64,000 nt of DNA from Streptomyces sp. NBC_00154 (GTDB taxonomy: Bacteria > Actinomycetota > Actinomycetes > Streptomycetales > Streptomycetaceae), in the NCBI RefSeq assembly GCF_026342835.1, contig NZ_JAPEMI010000001.1, positions 4,594,501-4,658,500 of the forward strand. The letters run 5' to 3'. Shown here piece by piece: positions 9,051 through 21,191 of the stretch; position 1 is the first letter of the stretch; each line of letters starts with the position of its first letter. A model generated the notes under the pieces. That model was not told where the DNA came from, ran no database searches, and saw only the letters and a program-made list of their open reading frames with translations. Made by a program: the position numbers and the translations under genes.

Positions 9051-10199
9051 ATGACCACGCTCGCCCCCTCGCTCCCGCTGCTCCGGATCGGCCCGCACAC
9101 CGTGCAGCCGCCGGTGGTGCTCGCACCCATGGCCGGTATCACCAACGCGCCGTTCCGCACCCTGTGCCGGGAGTTCTCCGGCGGCAAGGGACTGTTCGTC
9201 AGCGAGATGATCACGACGCGGGCGCTGGTCGAGCGCAACGAGAAGACCATGCAGCTCATCCACTTCGACGCGAGCGAGACCCCGCGCTCGATCCAGCTGT
9301 ACGGAGTGGACCCGGTCACGGTCGGCAAGGCCGTCCGCATGATCGTCGACGAGAACCTCGCCGACCACATCGACCTGAACTTCGGCTGCCCGGTCCCCAA
9401 GGTGACCCGCAAGGGCGGTGGCTCGGCGCTCCCGTTCAAGCGGCCCCTGCTGCGCGCGATCCTGAACCAGGCGGTCTCCAATGCGGGTGACCTGCCGGTC
9501 ACCATCAAGATGCGCAAAGGCATCAACGACGACCACCTCACCTATCTCGACGCGGGCCGGATAGCGGTGGAGGAGGGCGTCACGGCCGTCGCGCTGCACG
9601 GCAGGACCGCCGCTCAGCACTACGGCGGTACAGCCGACTGGGACGCGATCGCCCGCCTCAAGGAGCACGTTCCGGAGATCCCCGTCCTCGGCAACGGCGA
9701 CATCTGGTGCGCGGACGACGCCCGCCGGATGATGCGCGAGACCGGCTGCGACGGCGTGGTCGTGGGCCGCGGCTGCCTGGGGCGCCCGTGGCTCTTCGGC
9801 GACCTGGTGAGCGCCTTCGAGGGTACGCAGACGCGGCAGGCGCCGACGCTGCGGGAGGTCGCCACCGTCATGGTGCGGCACGCGACGCTGCTGGGGGAGT
9901 GGATCGGCGACGAGACCCGTGGCGTGATCGACTTCCGTAAGCACGTGGCCTGGTACCTCAAGGGCTTCTCGGTCGGCTCCGAGATGCGCAAGAAGCTCGC
10001 GGTCACCTCGTCGCTGGACGAGCTGGGCGCGCAGCTGCACGAGCTCGACCTGGACCAGGCGTGGCCGGACGGGGCCGACGGGCCGCGCGGGCGCACCTCG
10101 GGCAACAACCGTGTGGTGCTGCCGGACGGCTGGCTGAAGGACCCCTACGACTGCTCGGGCGTGAGCGCGGAGGCGGAGCTCGACACGTCGGGCGGCTGA
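9051..10199 (+). CDS. dusB: tRNA-dihydrouridine synthase (DusB-like)
   Basis: FMN enzyme that reduces uridine to dihydrouridine in tRNA D-loops using NADPH. 382 aa. Seen: PVVLAPMAGITNAPFR flavin-binding start, SEMITTRAL, and DLNFGCPVPKVTRKGGGSAL with catalytic Cys113; KMRKG and VALHGRTAAQ follow in order. ATG 9051 is chosen because GGAG lies 4 nt upstream. Confidence 0.95.
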   Translation: MTTLAPSLPLLRIGPHTVQPPVVLAPMAGITNAPFRTLCREFSGGKGLFVSEMITTRALVERNEKTMQLIHFDASETPRSIQLYGVDPVTVGKAVRMIVDENLADHIDLNFGCPVPKVTRKGGGSALPFKRPLLRAILNQAVSNAGDLPVTIKMRKGINDDHLTYLDAGRIAVEEGVTAVALHGRTAAQHYGGTADWDAIARLKEHVPEIPVLGNGDIWCADDARRMMRETGCDGVVVGRGCLGRPWLFGDLVSAFEGTQTRQAPTLREVATVMVRHATLLGEWIGDETRGVIDFRKHVAWYLKGFSVGSEMRKKLAVTSSLDELGAQLHELDLDQAWPDGADGPRGRTSGNNRVVLPDGWLKDPYDCSGVSAEAELDTSGG

Positions 10200-10221
10200 G
10201 GCGACGGCTCCGGTTCGGACA

Positions 10222-10260
10222 GGGCCCTGCGGAGGGTGTCACTCCACCCCCGCGGGGCTC
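10222..10260 (+). terminator. dusB terminator
   Basis: Long GC hairpin (GGGCCCTGCGGAGGGTG pairing with CACCCCCGCGGGGCTC through one bulge and some G-U pairs) followed by TTTCG, 22 bp after the stop. Confidence 0.75.
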
Positions 10261-10821
10261 TTTCGTATCCGGCATCAGGCACCGGGTGCCCTTGCCTCGC
10301 GGCTGCTCATCTGAGCGCAGATCGGGTGCGGGTTGGCGGCGAACCGGGCGGCGTGAGGTGCCGCGCCGGGCGATCGAGGCGCTCTGCTCCGATTTTACTC
10401 GCCCTGTGCGGTCGGCCAGTGACCATACGTGGCTCTCGGGGTGTCCGGATGATGACATCTGAGCGCCTGGTGCGGCGTGATTCTCACCACCCCTGAGGTC
10501 ATCATTGCTCAGATGAGCGGGATTTTGGGGACTGCATTTCTCAAATGATGGCACTCGGTGCCACCCGACTTTACTTTGATCGATCGATGCATCCACTACC
10601 CAGCGTGCCGAATACCTGCCATCTTGAACGCTCTGGGTGATTATGAGTTCAAGAGTCGAATGACCGTGTCCGAGAGGCGCAGCCGTACGCAACTTTCGAT
10701 CTGCTGGCGGACGAGTGGTTAAGGCCGCATGACGCGCAAGTGGACGTACCCAGGCACCTTCGATCTGGGTATGTTCCTGGCCGTCAGGGCAGCCACCCGC
10801 GTCCTCGAGGAGTCGAGACCC
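10261..10821. promoter_or_regulatory. Long ppdK upstream region with repeated palindromes
   Basis: About 560 bp without a convincing gene. It holds GCTCATCTGAGC (10305-10316) and its exact reverse complement GCTCAGATGAGC (10507-10518); CATCTGAGCGC again at 10456-10466; two GGCAC-nnn-GTGCC hairpins (10278-10290 and 10550-10562); and CTTGAAC/GTTCAAG arms (10623-10629, 10647-10653). An in-frame ATG at 10729 could extend PPDK by 31 residues. The lower GC content near 10540-10660 suggests the promoter lies there. Confidence 0.55.
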
Positions 10822-13560
<2,739 letters not shown>

Positions 13561-13582
13561 CCTGAATCCACCCCGGACTCCA

Positions 13583-13629
13583 GGGCTGTCGTCGGCTCAC
13601 CCGGACCCTCACCGACTCGACGACAGCCC
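13583..13629 (+). terminator. First hairpin after ppdK
   Basis: 12-bp perfect arms GGGCTGTCGTCG and complement with a 23-nt loop, 22 bp after the stop. Confidence 0.6.
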
Positions 13630-13640
13630 CGGACAACCCG

Positions 13641-13677
13641 GAAGCGGCGGCACCCTGTGCGGGGGTGCCGCCGCTTC
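13641..13677 (+). terminator. Second hairpin after ppdK
   Basis: 15-bp perfect stem (GAAGCGGCGGCACCC with complement) and 7-nt loop, making tandem terminators. Confidence 0.8.
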
Positions 13678-14165
13678 GTCATGTCCGGCAGCCGCCAGGG
13701 AGGGGGCCGGGTTCCGTAGGCCGGACGGTGTGTGGAAACGGTCGGTCGTGAGTGGCCGTGGGTGAATGGGTCACCCGGCCTCGCACAAAGGAAAAAGGGC
13801 GCAAGCGCTTTCGGTGTTCGCCGTTCGCCCATCGGCCCATTGCATCGTTCAATACGCAAAGATATAGGCGGTGAACGGACCGGGGTGCGGCCCATGGATC
13901 CCCACCCATGGGCCGCACCCGGCTTACCCCCGTCGGACACGGAGCCGCACCGTCCGCCGACCGCCGCCGAACGAGCAAAACCCCCCACGGCCTTCACTCG
14001 CTCTTACGGTCGGCTCAGGTTCGTGCCCGACGTCGTACAGCTTTTCCGGTGACGGTGGGGTTCGGCGAGACGTTTCACCTCTGGCCGAAACCCCGTGGTG
14101 ACGTCCTGTGACGGTGCGCATACCCTTGAGCGGGGGTAATTGCGGATGCAACAGATGGGGGTTCG
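13678..14165. other. Intergenic region, no convincing gene
   Basis: Roughly 490 bp. Open frames on both strands are short and arginine/proline-rich with no homology I recognise. The main structure is the hairpin at 13883-13920; an AT-richer patch at 13840-13870 could be promoter-like. A weaker GGGGTTCGGC/GCCGAAACCCC pairing is seen around 14057-14096. Confidence 0.5.
13883..13920. terminator. 15-bp palindromic hairpin in an intergenic region
   Basis: Arms GGGTGCGGCCCATGG and CCATGGGCCGCACCC with an 8-nt loop. Either a terminator for an unrecognised transcript or a stable RNA element. Confidence 0.55.
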
Positions 14166-15275
14166 GTGCTGCGTATCCATGTGTCCGGGATGGACCTTTC
14201 CAAGGTGCGGATGGCCACACGGCCGGACGCATTGTGGGAAACCATTCTGAGTTTTCACCGGCTGCGGGACCGGCGCGCTTCCACGGTGTTCGGGAAATGG
14301 CGCACGGAAACCCGGCCCCGGCTGAATGGTGAGACACGCCTGCTGGCAGCCCTCGTGCCACCTCGCGGCTATTTCCCGGACTTTCTGACGCCCTCCCGGG
14401 AAGGCAGTGAGCCGCACGGCTTCGATGCCGGAATGGAGGCGCTGCGCGACACCCCGCCCGAGCGGCTCCACGCCGAACTGGGCCTGCTGCGCGCCGACTG
14501 CCGTGAGCCCGGACGGCCGTTGTCGCTGGGCGGGCGGCACGGCGGCGGGCACGGCTCCGGGCGCGGGGTGCGGTCCGGTGGCGTACGGCCCGCGGGCGGA
14601 CGGCCGGGGGACGGTCGGCCGGTGCCGCCCGTCCGGCTGGACGCGCTCTCCGAAGGGCGGACCGAACCTCTCGGGCGGCTCATCACCGCCCTGCGCGGTT
14701 ACCACCGCGCCGCCGTCGAGCCGTACTGGCCGCATATCCAGGCCAGCATCGAGGCCGACCGGGCCGTCCGCGGCCGCGCCCTCCTCGACGGCGGCGCCGA
14801 CGAACTCCTCGCCTCCCTCCCCTCCATGATCCGCTGGCGGGCCCCGGTGCTGGAGGCGGACTATCCCGTCGACCGTGAACTGCACCTGGACGGGCGAGGG
14901 TTACTGCTCCAGCCGTCGTTCTTCTGCCGCTCCACCCCGGTCGTCTATCGCAACTCGAAGCTCACACCCGTCCTCGTGTACCCGGTCACCCACTCCGTCG
15001 CCCCGGTCTTCGCCGAGCCCGGCCCGGGCCCCTGGCTCGGCAGGCTCCTGGGCAACACCCGGTCGACGGTCCTCCAGGCCATCGGCACGGGCTGCACGAC
15101 CAGCGAGCTCGCCCGCCGGGCCGGGGTGTCCCTCGCCTCGGCCAGTCAGCATGCGTGCGTGCTGCGCGAGGCGGGGCTGGTACGCACCCTGCGGCACGGC
15201 AGTTCGGTCCTGCACACGCTCACCCCGCTGGGCGGCTCGCTCCTCAGGGGAGACGCACCGCTCGCGCTCTCATGA
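14166..15275 (+). CDS. ArsR-like winged-helix transcriptional regulator
   Basis: 369 aa. C-terminal winged helix (STVLQAIGTGCTTSELARR, then VSLASASQHACVLREAGLV) as in ArsR/HTH_20 proteins; the N-terminal 270 residues are a DUF5937-like sensor domain recalled from Streptomyces, interrupted by a low-complexity Gly/Arg insert (about 120-160). The GTG start has GGGGG upstream. Role unknown; followed by a VOC gene on the same strand after about 160 bp. Confidence 0.82.
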   Translation: MLRIHVSGMDLSKVRMATRPDALWETILSFHRLRDRRASTVFGKWRTETRPRLNGETRLLAALVPPRGYFPDFLTPSREGSEPHGFDAGMEALRDTPPERLHAELGLLRADCREPGRPLSLGGRHGGGHGSGRGVRSGGVRPAGGRPGDGRPVPPVRLDALSEGRTEPLGRLITALRGYHRAAVEPYWPHIQASIEADRAVRGRALLDGGADELLASLPSMIRWRAPVLEADYPVDRELHLDGRGLLLQPSFFCRSTPVVYRNSKLTPVLVYPVTHSVAPVFAEPGPGPWLGRLLGNTRSTVLQAIGTGCTTSELARRAGVSLASASQHACVLREAGLVRTLRHGSSVLHTLTPLGGSLLRGDAPLALS

Positions 15276-15437
15276 CAGGTGGGAGCGGACGGCTCGGGGG
15301 GTGGGGACACTCCGCTCAATGGGTGGGGCGGGCTGCTCCGGATGATTTCCTCGCCCGTCGCGATGAGTTCCGCGCCGACCTGCCGTCTACCCTTCGACCG
15401 CGCTCACCCGGAGCGCCGCCGAGGAGAAGAGACGGAC

Positions 15438-15848
15438 ATGACCCAGATGATCTTCGTGAACCTTCCGGTCAAGGACCTGGAGACGACCAAGGGCTTCTTC
15501 GGCAAGCTCGGCTTCTCGTTCAACCCGCAGTTCTCCGACGAGACCACCGCGTGCCTGGTCATCAGCGACACCATCTTCGCCATGCTCATCACCGAGCCGC
15601 GCTTCAAGGAGTTCACCAAGAAGGAGATCGCCGATGCCTCGAAGACCACCGAGGCGATCATCGCGCTCAGTGCCGAGAGCCGCGAGGAGGTCGACGAGCT
15701 GGCCGACACGGCGCTCGCCTCCGGGGGATCGCCCGCCAACGAGCCCGTGGACCACGGGTTCATGTACGGCCGTTCCTTCCAGGACCCCGACCACCACATC
15801 TGGGAGGTCGTGTGGATGGACCCGGCCGCAGTTCAGGGCCAGGGCTGA
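15438..15848 (+). CDS. VOC-superfamily (glyoxalase/bleomycin-resistance fold) protein
   Basis: 136 aa, one paired beta-alpha-beta3 module: MIFVNLPVKDLETTKGFFGKL at the start and FMYGRSFQDPDHHIWEVVWM at the end, the typical PDGH-IWE signature. Probably a metal-dependent or ligand-binding protein; substrate unknown. ATG 15438 is preceded by GAGGAGA. Longer upstream frames are not supported. Confidence 0.88.
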   Translation: MTQMIFVNLPVKDLETTKGFFGKLGFSFNPQFSDETTACLVISDTIFAMLITEPRFKEFTKKEIADASKTTEAIIALSAESREEVDELADTALASGGSPANEPVDHGFMYGRSFQDPDHHIWEVVWMDPAAVQGQG

Positions 15849-15888
15849 GCCGTCCAGGGCCGAGCCGCAGCGTTCGCCCCGGGCCCGG

Positions 15889-16818
15889 TCAGGACTTGAG
15901 GCCCGGCCAGGTCACCCCCGTGAGCTGCTCGGACGCCACCCACAGCCGTTCGCCCGCCACGTCGTTCAGCGTCCAGCGCGCCCGCCAGGACGGGGCGGGC
16001 GCACCCCGCCAGCCCAGCAGCTTCGGGCCGGTGAACGAGTCGGGGCGCACGCCGGGCGCGGTGGCCGCGTACAGCGTCGGCAGCGCACCGGACGACGCGG
16101 GCTGGGCAACGAGCCGGTTGCCCAGTTCGAAGACCCGTTCCGCCGCCCTGCGGTTCTCCATCCGTACGCCCGCGGTCTGCAGATTGGTCGCCGCGTAGCC
16201 GGGGTGTGCGGCGGCGGCCACGATGTCGGAGCCGGACGCCGCGAGCCGGCGCGCCAGCTCGTGGACGAAGAGCAGGTTTGCGGTCTTCGAGCGGCCGTAC
16301 GCGATCCAACGGCGGTAGTTGCGCTCGCTGTTGAGATCACCGATGTCGATGTTGGACGCGGCGTGCATCGCGCTGGACACGCTCACCATCCGGGCCCCGG
16401 GGGTGTCGAGCAGTTTGGGCAGGAGCAGGCCGCCCAGAGCGAAATGCCCGAGGTGGTTGACGCCGAACTGGGTCTCGAAGCCGTCGGCCGTCCTCCCGTA
16501 CGGCAGGGCCATCACACCCGCGTTGTTGATCAGCAGATCCAGCCGGTCGAACGGGTACGCCGCGGCGAACTCCCTCACCGAGGACAGATCGGCCAGATCC
16601 AGGGGTGCGAACTCCACCCGCGCGTCCGGCACGGCAGCCCGGATGCGTGACTCGGCCTCCTTGCCGCGGCTCTCGTCACGGCACGCCAGCAGCACCCGCG
16701 CGCCGCGGCGCGCCAGCTCCCGCGCCGTGACGAGTCCGATGCCGCTGTTGGCTCCGGTGACCACGGCCGTACGGCCGCTCTGGTCGGGGATGTCGCTCGC
16801 GTTCCAGCCCTGGGTCAT
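15889..16818 (-). CDS. Short-chain dehydrogenase/reductase (retinol dehydrogenase-like)
   Basis: 309 aa Rossmann enzyme. Seen: TGANSGIG (21-28), NNAG (98-101), Ser148/149 and catalytic YGRSK (Tyr174, Lys178). NADP(H) preference is suggested by the CRDESRGKEAE segment. TACGCT lies 6 nt before the ATG with no Shine-Dalgarno, so a leaderless transcript is likely. Located just downstream of nirD but with its own promoter. Confidence 0.92.
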   Translation of the reverse strand: MTQGWNASDIPDQSGRTAVVTGANSGIGLVTARELARRGARVLLACRDESRGKEAESRIRAAVPDARVEFAPLDLADLSSVREFAAAYPFDRLDLLINNAGVMALPYGRTADGFETQFGVNHLGHFALGGLLLPKLLDTPGARMVSVSSAMHAASNIDIGDLNSERNYRRWIAYGRSKTANLLFVHELARRLAASGSDIVAAAAHPGYAATNLQTAGVRMENRRAAERVFELGNRLVAQPASSGALPTLYAATAPGVRPDSFTGPKLLGWRGAPAPSWRARWTLNDVAGERLWVASEQLTGVTWPGLKS

Positions 16819-16894
16819 GGATCAAGCGTACGGCCGGGACCTGTTGGCCGGAATCGGCTGCGGAGCGTTCCTGTCCCGGGCTTCGCGGCGCCCG

Positions 16895-17254
16895 TCAGGC
16901 GGCGCGCACCGCGAAGACCGGGACGCGCACCTCGTCGTCGTCCAGGCAGGCGCCCGTCGCCAGGTCGAAGCGCTGCTTCAGCAGCGGCGAGGCGACGAAC
17001 GGACGCCCCTCGACGGACCCGAGCAGGCCGCGCGAGAGAACGTACGCCCCGGTGAACGGATCGCGGTTGTCGATCGCGTACGCGCGCCCTGCCCGGTCGA
17101 CGAAGAGCGCGACCTGCCGGCCGTCCGGGAGGAGTGCCGCGATGCCGCGCCCGGGAGTCAGCCGCGACAGCTCGCAGACCGTGAACCAGTCCGCTCCGTC
17201 GGCGAGTTGGAGCACCGGAGTCTGCTGTGCCGTCTCCATCGTCTGTGCGGTCAT
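16895..17254 (-). CDS. nirD: Assimilatory nitrite reductase small subunit
   Basis: 119 aa Rieske-fold NirD: WFTVCELSRLTPGRGIAALL, then FVDRAGRAYAIDNRDPFTGA. The Cys/His cluster ligands of true Rieske proteins are absent, as is normal for NirD. The ATG overlaps the nirB stop (ATGA), implying translational coupling. With NirB it reduces nitrite to ammonium in the cytoplasm. Confidence 0.95.
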   Translation of the reverse strand: MTAQTMETAQQTPVLQLADGADWFTVCELSRLTPGRGIAALLPDGRQVALFVDRAGRAYAIDNRDPFTGAYVLSRGLLGSVEGRPFVASPLLKQRFDLATGACLDDDEVRVPVFAVRAA

Positions 17255-19839
17255 CGGGAAGAGGTCCCTTCGAGAGTGCGGACAGCGAGCACCGGGCCGG
17301 CGAGGATCTCCAGGTCGGGCTTGACCTGGTCGCGTTCCGGGACGAACTTCACCGACGGGTCGGGTGCGTCGGGTGCGTTGACGAAGGTGACGAACCGCCG
17401 CAGCCGCTCCGGGTCGTTGATGGTCTCGGCCCACTCGTCGCGGTAGCCGGCGACATGGTCGGCCATCAGTCGCTCCAGCTCCTCGCAGAGCCCCAGCGAG
17501 TCATGGACGACGACGTCCCGCACGTGGTCGAGGCCGCCCTCGATGCGGTCCAGCCAGGTCGAGGTGCGCTCCAGACGGTCCGCGGTGCGGATGTAGAACA
17601 TCAGGAACCGGTCGATGAGGCGCACCAGTTCTGCGTCGGAGAGATCCTGGGCGAGCAGGTCCGCGTGGCGCGGTTCGGCGCCGCCGTTGCCGCCCACGTA
17701 CAGGTTCCAGCCGCCTGCGGTGGCAATGATCCCGAAGTCCTTGCCACGGGCCTCCGCGCACTCCCGGGCGCAGCCGGACACCGCCGACTTCAGCTTGTGC
17801 GGCGAGCGCAGCCCGCGATAGCGCAGCTCCAGGTCGATCGCCATCCGTACCGAGTCCTGCACGCCGTACCGGCACCAGGTCCGGCCCACGCAGGACTTGA
17901 CCGTGCGCAGCGACTTTCCGTACGCGTGCCCGGACTCGAATCCGGCGTCCACCAGACGCGTCCAGATCAGCGGCAGCTGGTCGACACGGGCGCCGAACAT
18001 GTCGATCCGCTGGCCCCCGGTGATCTTCGTGTAGAGGCCGAAGTCGCGGGCGACCTCGCCGATCACGATCAGCTTCTCCGGGGTGATCTCGCCTCCCGGG
18101 ATGCGCGGCACGATCGAGTACGAGCCGTTGCGCTGGAGGTTGGCCAGGAAGTGGTCGTTGGTGTCCTGCAGAGCCGCCTGCTCGCCGTCCAGCACATAGC
18201 CGCTCGCGCCGAGCGTCGGAGCCAGCGACGCGATGATCGAGCCGACCGTCGGCTTGCAGATCTCGCAGCCGTCCCCGCCGCGCGCGGCCTCACGGCCGTG
18301 CGAGTCGAGCAGTTCCGCGTACGAGGCGATACCGAGGGTGCGGACGATCTCGTACAACTCGCTGCGGGTGTGCGAGAAGCAGCCGCACAGACCCTTGTCC
18401 TGGCTCTGCGGCAGCAGCTGCCCGATCACCTTCACGCAACTGCCGCAGCCGGTACCGGCCTTGGTGCACTTCTTCACCTCGGGCAGCGTGGTGTGCTCGC
18501 AGATCGCGCCCTTGGTGACGTTGTGGCAGGAGCAGATCACCGCGTCGTCCGGCAGCGCGGACGGGCCGAGCGTGACCGGGCCGCCCGCACCGGCCGGCAG
18601 CACCAGCTGCTCCGGGGCGACCGGCAGGACCGTACCGGTCATCGGCCGCAGCGTGCCGTACTGCTCGGCGTCCCCGACCAGCACCCCGCCGAGCAGGGTG
18701 CCGTCCCGGCCGATCACCAGCTTCTTGTAGACGCCGGTGCGGGAGTCCGCGTACACCACGTCGAGGCAGCCCTCGGCCGTGCCGTGCGCGTCGCCGAACG
18801 ACGCCACGTCCACCCCGAGCAGCTTCAGCTTCGTCGACAGATCGGCGCCGGTGAACGCCGCCGCCCTGCCCGCGATCACCTCGGCGGCCGTCTGCGCCAT
18901 CTCGTAGCCGGGCGCGACGAGTCCGTACACCCGGCCGTCCGCGGCCAGTGCGCACTCGCCGATCGCGAAGACCGCCGGGTCGGAGGTGCGGCACTCCTCG
19001 TCGACGATGATGCCGCCGCGTGGTCCGACCGCGAGACCGCAGTCGCGGGCCAGCTGGTCCCGGGGGCGTACCCCCGCCGAGAAGACCACCAGGTCGGTGG
19101 CGAGCGACGAACCGTCGGAGAGTTCCATCCCGGTCACCGCGCCGTCCTCGCCCGCGGTGACCTCCTGCGTACCGACGCCCGTGTGCACGGTGAGGCCCAT
19201 GGACTCGATGGTGCGCAGCAGCGCCGCGCCGCCGCCCTCGTCGACCTGCACCGGCATCAGCCGGGGCGCGAACTCCACGACGTGCGTGTCGAGCCCGAGC
19301 CCCTTCAGCGCGCCCGTCGCCTCCAGCCCGAGCAGCCCGCCGCCGACCACCGCACCGGTGGTCGCCGTCCTCGCATACTCCTCGATGGCGAGGAGGTCCT
19401 CGATGGTGCGGTAGACGAAGCAGCCCACGGCGTCCTTGCCGGGGACCGGCGGCACGAAGGGGTACGAGCCGGTGGCCAGCACCAGCGTGTCGTACGCGAA
19501 GGTCTCCCCGGAGCGTGCGGTGACCGTACGGGCCTCGCGGTCCACGCTCTCGGCAGGGTTGCCGAGATGCAGCTCGAAGCCGTGCCGGTCCATGAAGCCC
19601 GGCTCGGCGAGCGACAGGTCGTCCGGGGTCCGCCCGGCGAAGTAGGAGGTGAGCTGGACCCGGTCGTAGGCGGCGCGGGGTTCCTCGCAGAGGACGACGA
19701 CCCGGGCGGTGCCCGCGGTCGCGGTCAGTCCGCGGTCGGCGAGCGCCTCCAGGAACCGCTGGCCGACCATGCCGTGTCCGACGACCACGATCGTGGGCAC
19801 CGGGGCGGTGTGGTCGGTCGGGGGAGTGGACACCGGCAT
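17251..19839 (-). CDS. nirB: NAD(P)H-dependent assimilatory nitrite reductase large subunit
   Basis: 862 aa. Order: FAD/NAD(P) oxidoreductase (IVVVGHGMVGQRF, residues 17-29; second dinucleotide site GAVVGGGLLGLEA near 162-174), BFD-like [2Fe-2S] domain with Cys436, Cys438, Cys465 and Cys468, then the sirohaem/[4Fe-4S] reductase domain with Cys650, Cys656, Cys690 and Cys694. Six-electron reduction of nitrite to ammonium. ATG 19839 lies one base after the stop of the upstream flavoprotein; nirD overlaps its end, so the three form one operon behind the GlnR-like box. Confidence 0.97.
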   Translation of the reverse strand: MPVSTPPTDHTAPVPTIVVVGHGMVGQRFLEALADRGLTATAGTARVVVLCEEPRAAYDRVQLTSYFAGRTPDDLSLAEPGFMDRHGFELHLGNPAESVDREARTVTARSGETFAYDTLVLATGSYPFVPPVPGKDAVGCFVYRTIEDLLAIEEYARTATTGAVVGGGLLGLEATGALKGLGLDTHVVEFAPRLMPVQVDEGGGAALLRTIESMGLTVHTGVGTQEVTAGEDGAVTGMELSDGSSLATDLVVFSAGVRPRDQLARDCGLAVGPRGGIIVDEECRTSDPAVFAIGECALAADGRVYGLVAPGYEMAQTAAEVIAGRAAAFTGADLSTKLKLLGVDVASFGDAHGTAEGCLDVVYADSRTGVYKKLVIGRDGTLLGGVLVGDAEQYGTLRPMTGTVLPVAPEQLVLPAGAGGPVTLGPSALPDDAVICSCHNVTKGAICEHTTLPEVKKCTKAGTGCGSCVKVIGQLLPQSQDKGLCGCFSHTRSELYEIVRTLGIASYAELLDSHGREAARGGDGCEICKPTVGSIIASLAPTLGASGYVLDGEQAALQDTNDHFLANLQRNGSYSIVPRIPGGEITPEKLIVIGEVARDFGLYTKITGGQRIDMFGARVDQLPLIWTRLVDAGFESGHAYGKSLRTVKSCVGRTWCRYGVQDSVRMAIDLELRYRGLRSPHKLKSAVSGCARECAEARGKDFGIIATAGGWNLYVGGNGGAEPRHADLLAQDLSDAELVRLIDRFLMFYIRTADRLERTSTWLDRIEGGLDHVRDVVVHDSLGLCEELERLMADHVAGYRDEWAETINDPERLRRFVTFVNAPDAPDPSVKFVPERDQVKPDLEILAGPVLAVRTLEGTSSR

Positions 19840-19840
19840 C

Positions 19841-21064
19841 TCAGAAGCCTCCGTCGTTGGTGAGCAGATGGAGCAGGGACGTTTCGGCGGGGAGCGGTTC
19901 GTCGTCCTCCCAGGTCCGGGCGAGCGTGCCGACCGCGGCGAGATCGCCGAGCAGCACCCCGCCCGCCAGCCGGTCGCCCCGCACGACGACCGAGCGGTAC
20001 GCGCCACGCGTGGCGTCGGCGAGCCGGACGACGTCGTCGCCGGGCAGCGGCCGGGACTCCCCGAACGCGGCCAGATCGAAGGGGCCCGCGGGGTCGGCGG
20101 CCGGACCGTGCAGAGTGAGGCGGGTCAGGGCGCGGGTCCCCTCGTAGCGGGCGGACCGCCCGGCCAGCACCTGGGCGAGCACATCGGCCTGCTCCAGCGC
20201 CGGGCCCGCCAGGCCGTACACGGTGCCGCGGTGCTCGGCGCAGTCGCCGATCGCATGGATGTACGGATCGGAGGTACGCAGCTCGTCGTCGACGACGATG
20301 CCTCGGCGTACGTCCAGGCCGGCCGCCTGCGCGAGCCCGGTCCTGGGACGTACACCGCAGGCCAGCACCGTGATCTCGGCCGCCAGCTCGTAACCGTCGG
20401 CGAGCTCCACCGCCCGCACCGCGCTGTCGGCGCAGCGCAGTCCGCGAACCCGGCACTCGGTGTGCACCTCCACGCCGAGACTCTCCAGGTGGCGCCGGAG
20501 CAGCCCGGCCGATTCGGCGTCCAGCTGCCGCTCCATGAGGTGCTCGCCCTGCTGGGCCAGCACCACCTGCGCACCGCCTGCGGCGAGCGCCCGGGCGGCG
20601 GACACACCGAGCAGTCCGCCGCCGATGACGACGGCGCGCGCACTCCGGCTGCCGGCACGCACCGCTTCCCGCAGCGCAAAACAGTCGTCGAGGGTACGAA
20701 ACGCATGCACCCCGTCCGGCATCTCGGTGCCGAGCCCGCGCAGCGGCGGCAGCACCGGGTTCGACCCGGTGGCCAGTACCAGCCGCCCGTACCGCACGAC
20801 GCTTCCGTCGTCGCAGTGGACCAGCCGGTCCGCCCGGTCGATCCGCACCACCCGCACCCCGCGCCGCACCTCGGCCGGGGGCAGGGCGATGACCTCGGCC
20901 GCGTACCGTCCGGCCAGCACCTCGGCCAGCAGCACCCGGTTGTACGGGGCGTGCGTCTCCTCGCCGATGACGGTGACGCCGGGCATCCGGGCGGCGAGCC
21001 GTGCGCCCGCCATCCCGGCGCCGATCACCACCACACGTGCCGTGTCCGCCGTCTCTGTCGTCAT
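19841..21064 (-). CDS. FAD/NAD(P)-dependent reductase of the nitrate/nitrite operon
   Basis: 407 aa pyridine-nucleotide-disulfide oxidoreductase, similar in layout to the N-terminal part of NirB: VVVIGAGMAGARLAARM at the N-terminus and VVIGGGLLGVSAARALA centrally, ATGSNP and GDCAEHRG FAD motifs. It has no iron-sulphur domain. First gene of the nirBD operon, so a plausible electron donor to NasA (NasB-like) or an accessory of NirB; this is inference. The ATG appears leaderless: CAGGCT is 7 nt upstream. Confidence 0.9.
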   Translation of the reverse strand: MTTETADTARVVVIGAGMAGARLAARMPGVTVIGEETHAPYNRVLLAEVLAGRYAAEVIALPPAEVRRGVRVVRIDRADRLVHCDDGSVVRYGRLVLATGSNPVLPPLRGLGTEMPDGVHAFRTLDDCFALREAVRAGSRSARAVVIGGGLLGVSAARALAAGGAQVVLAQQGEHLMERQLDAESAGLLRRHLESLGVEVHTECRVRGLRCADSAVRAVELADGYELAAEITVLACGVRPRTGLAQAAGLDVRRGIVVDDELRTSDPYIHAIGDCAEHRGTVYGLAGPALEQADVLAQVLAGRSARYEGTRALTRLTLHGPAADPAGPFDLAAFGESRPLPGDDVVRLADATRGAYRSVVVRGDRLAGGVLLGDLAAVGTLARTWEDDEPLPAETSLLHLLTNDGGF

Positions 21065-21087
21065 GGTGAGCAGCCTGTGCGGCGGGT

Positions 21088-21125
21088 GTTACCCGACCGG
21101 ATCCTCGCTGTTTCCCGGGAGGAAC
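21088..21125 (-). promoter_or_regulatory. GlnR-like box of the nirBD operon
   Basis: On the + strand: GTTAC-n6-GGATC-n6-GTTTC-n6-GGAAC, four half-sites with the exact 11-bp periodicity of the actinobacterial GlnR consensus gTnAC-n6-GaAAC. The box ends 10 bp before the hexamer CAGGCT and 23 bp before the ATG. Confidence 0.8.
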
Positions 21126-21191
21126 CTTGCGCTCAGCGTCCCCGCAAGCCGTCTGTGAGGGTGCTGCGGACCGGGAACCTCAGAGTTGGCT

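Noticed and set aside
13583..13629. AGGGCTGTCGTCGG hairpin after ppdK considered a fourth element copy
   Set aside because: Only the first eight bases match the element end; the inside does not align, so it is treated as a terminator.
17227..19863. 878-codon frame antisense to nirB
   Set aside because: nirB has all cofactor Cys residues on the other strand; the antisense frame has no domain and no start signal.
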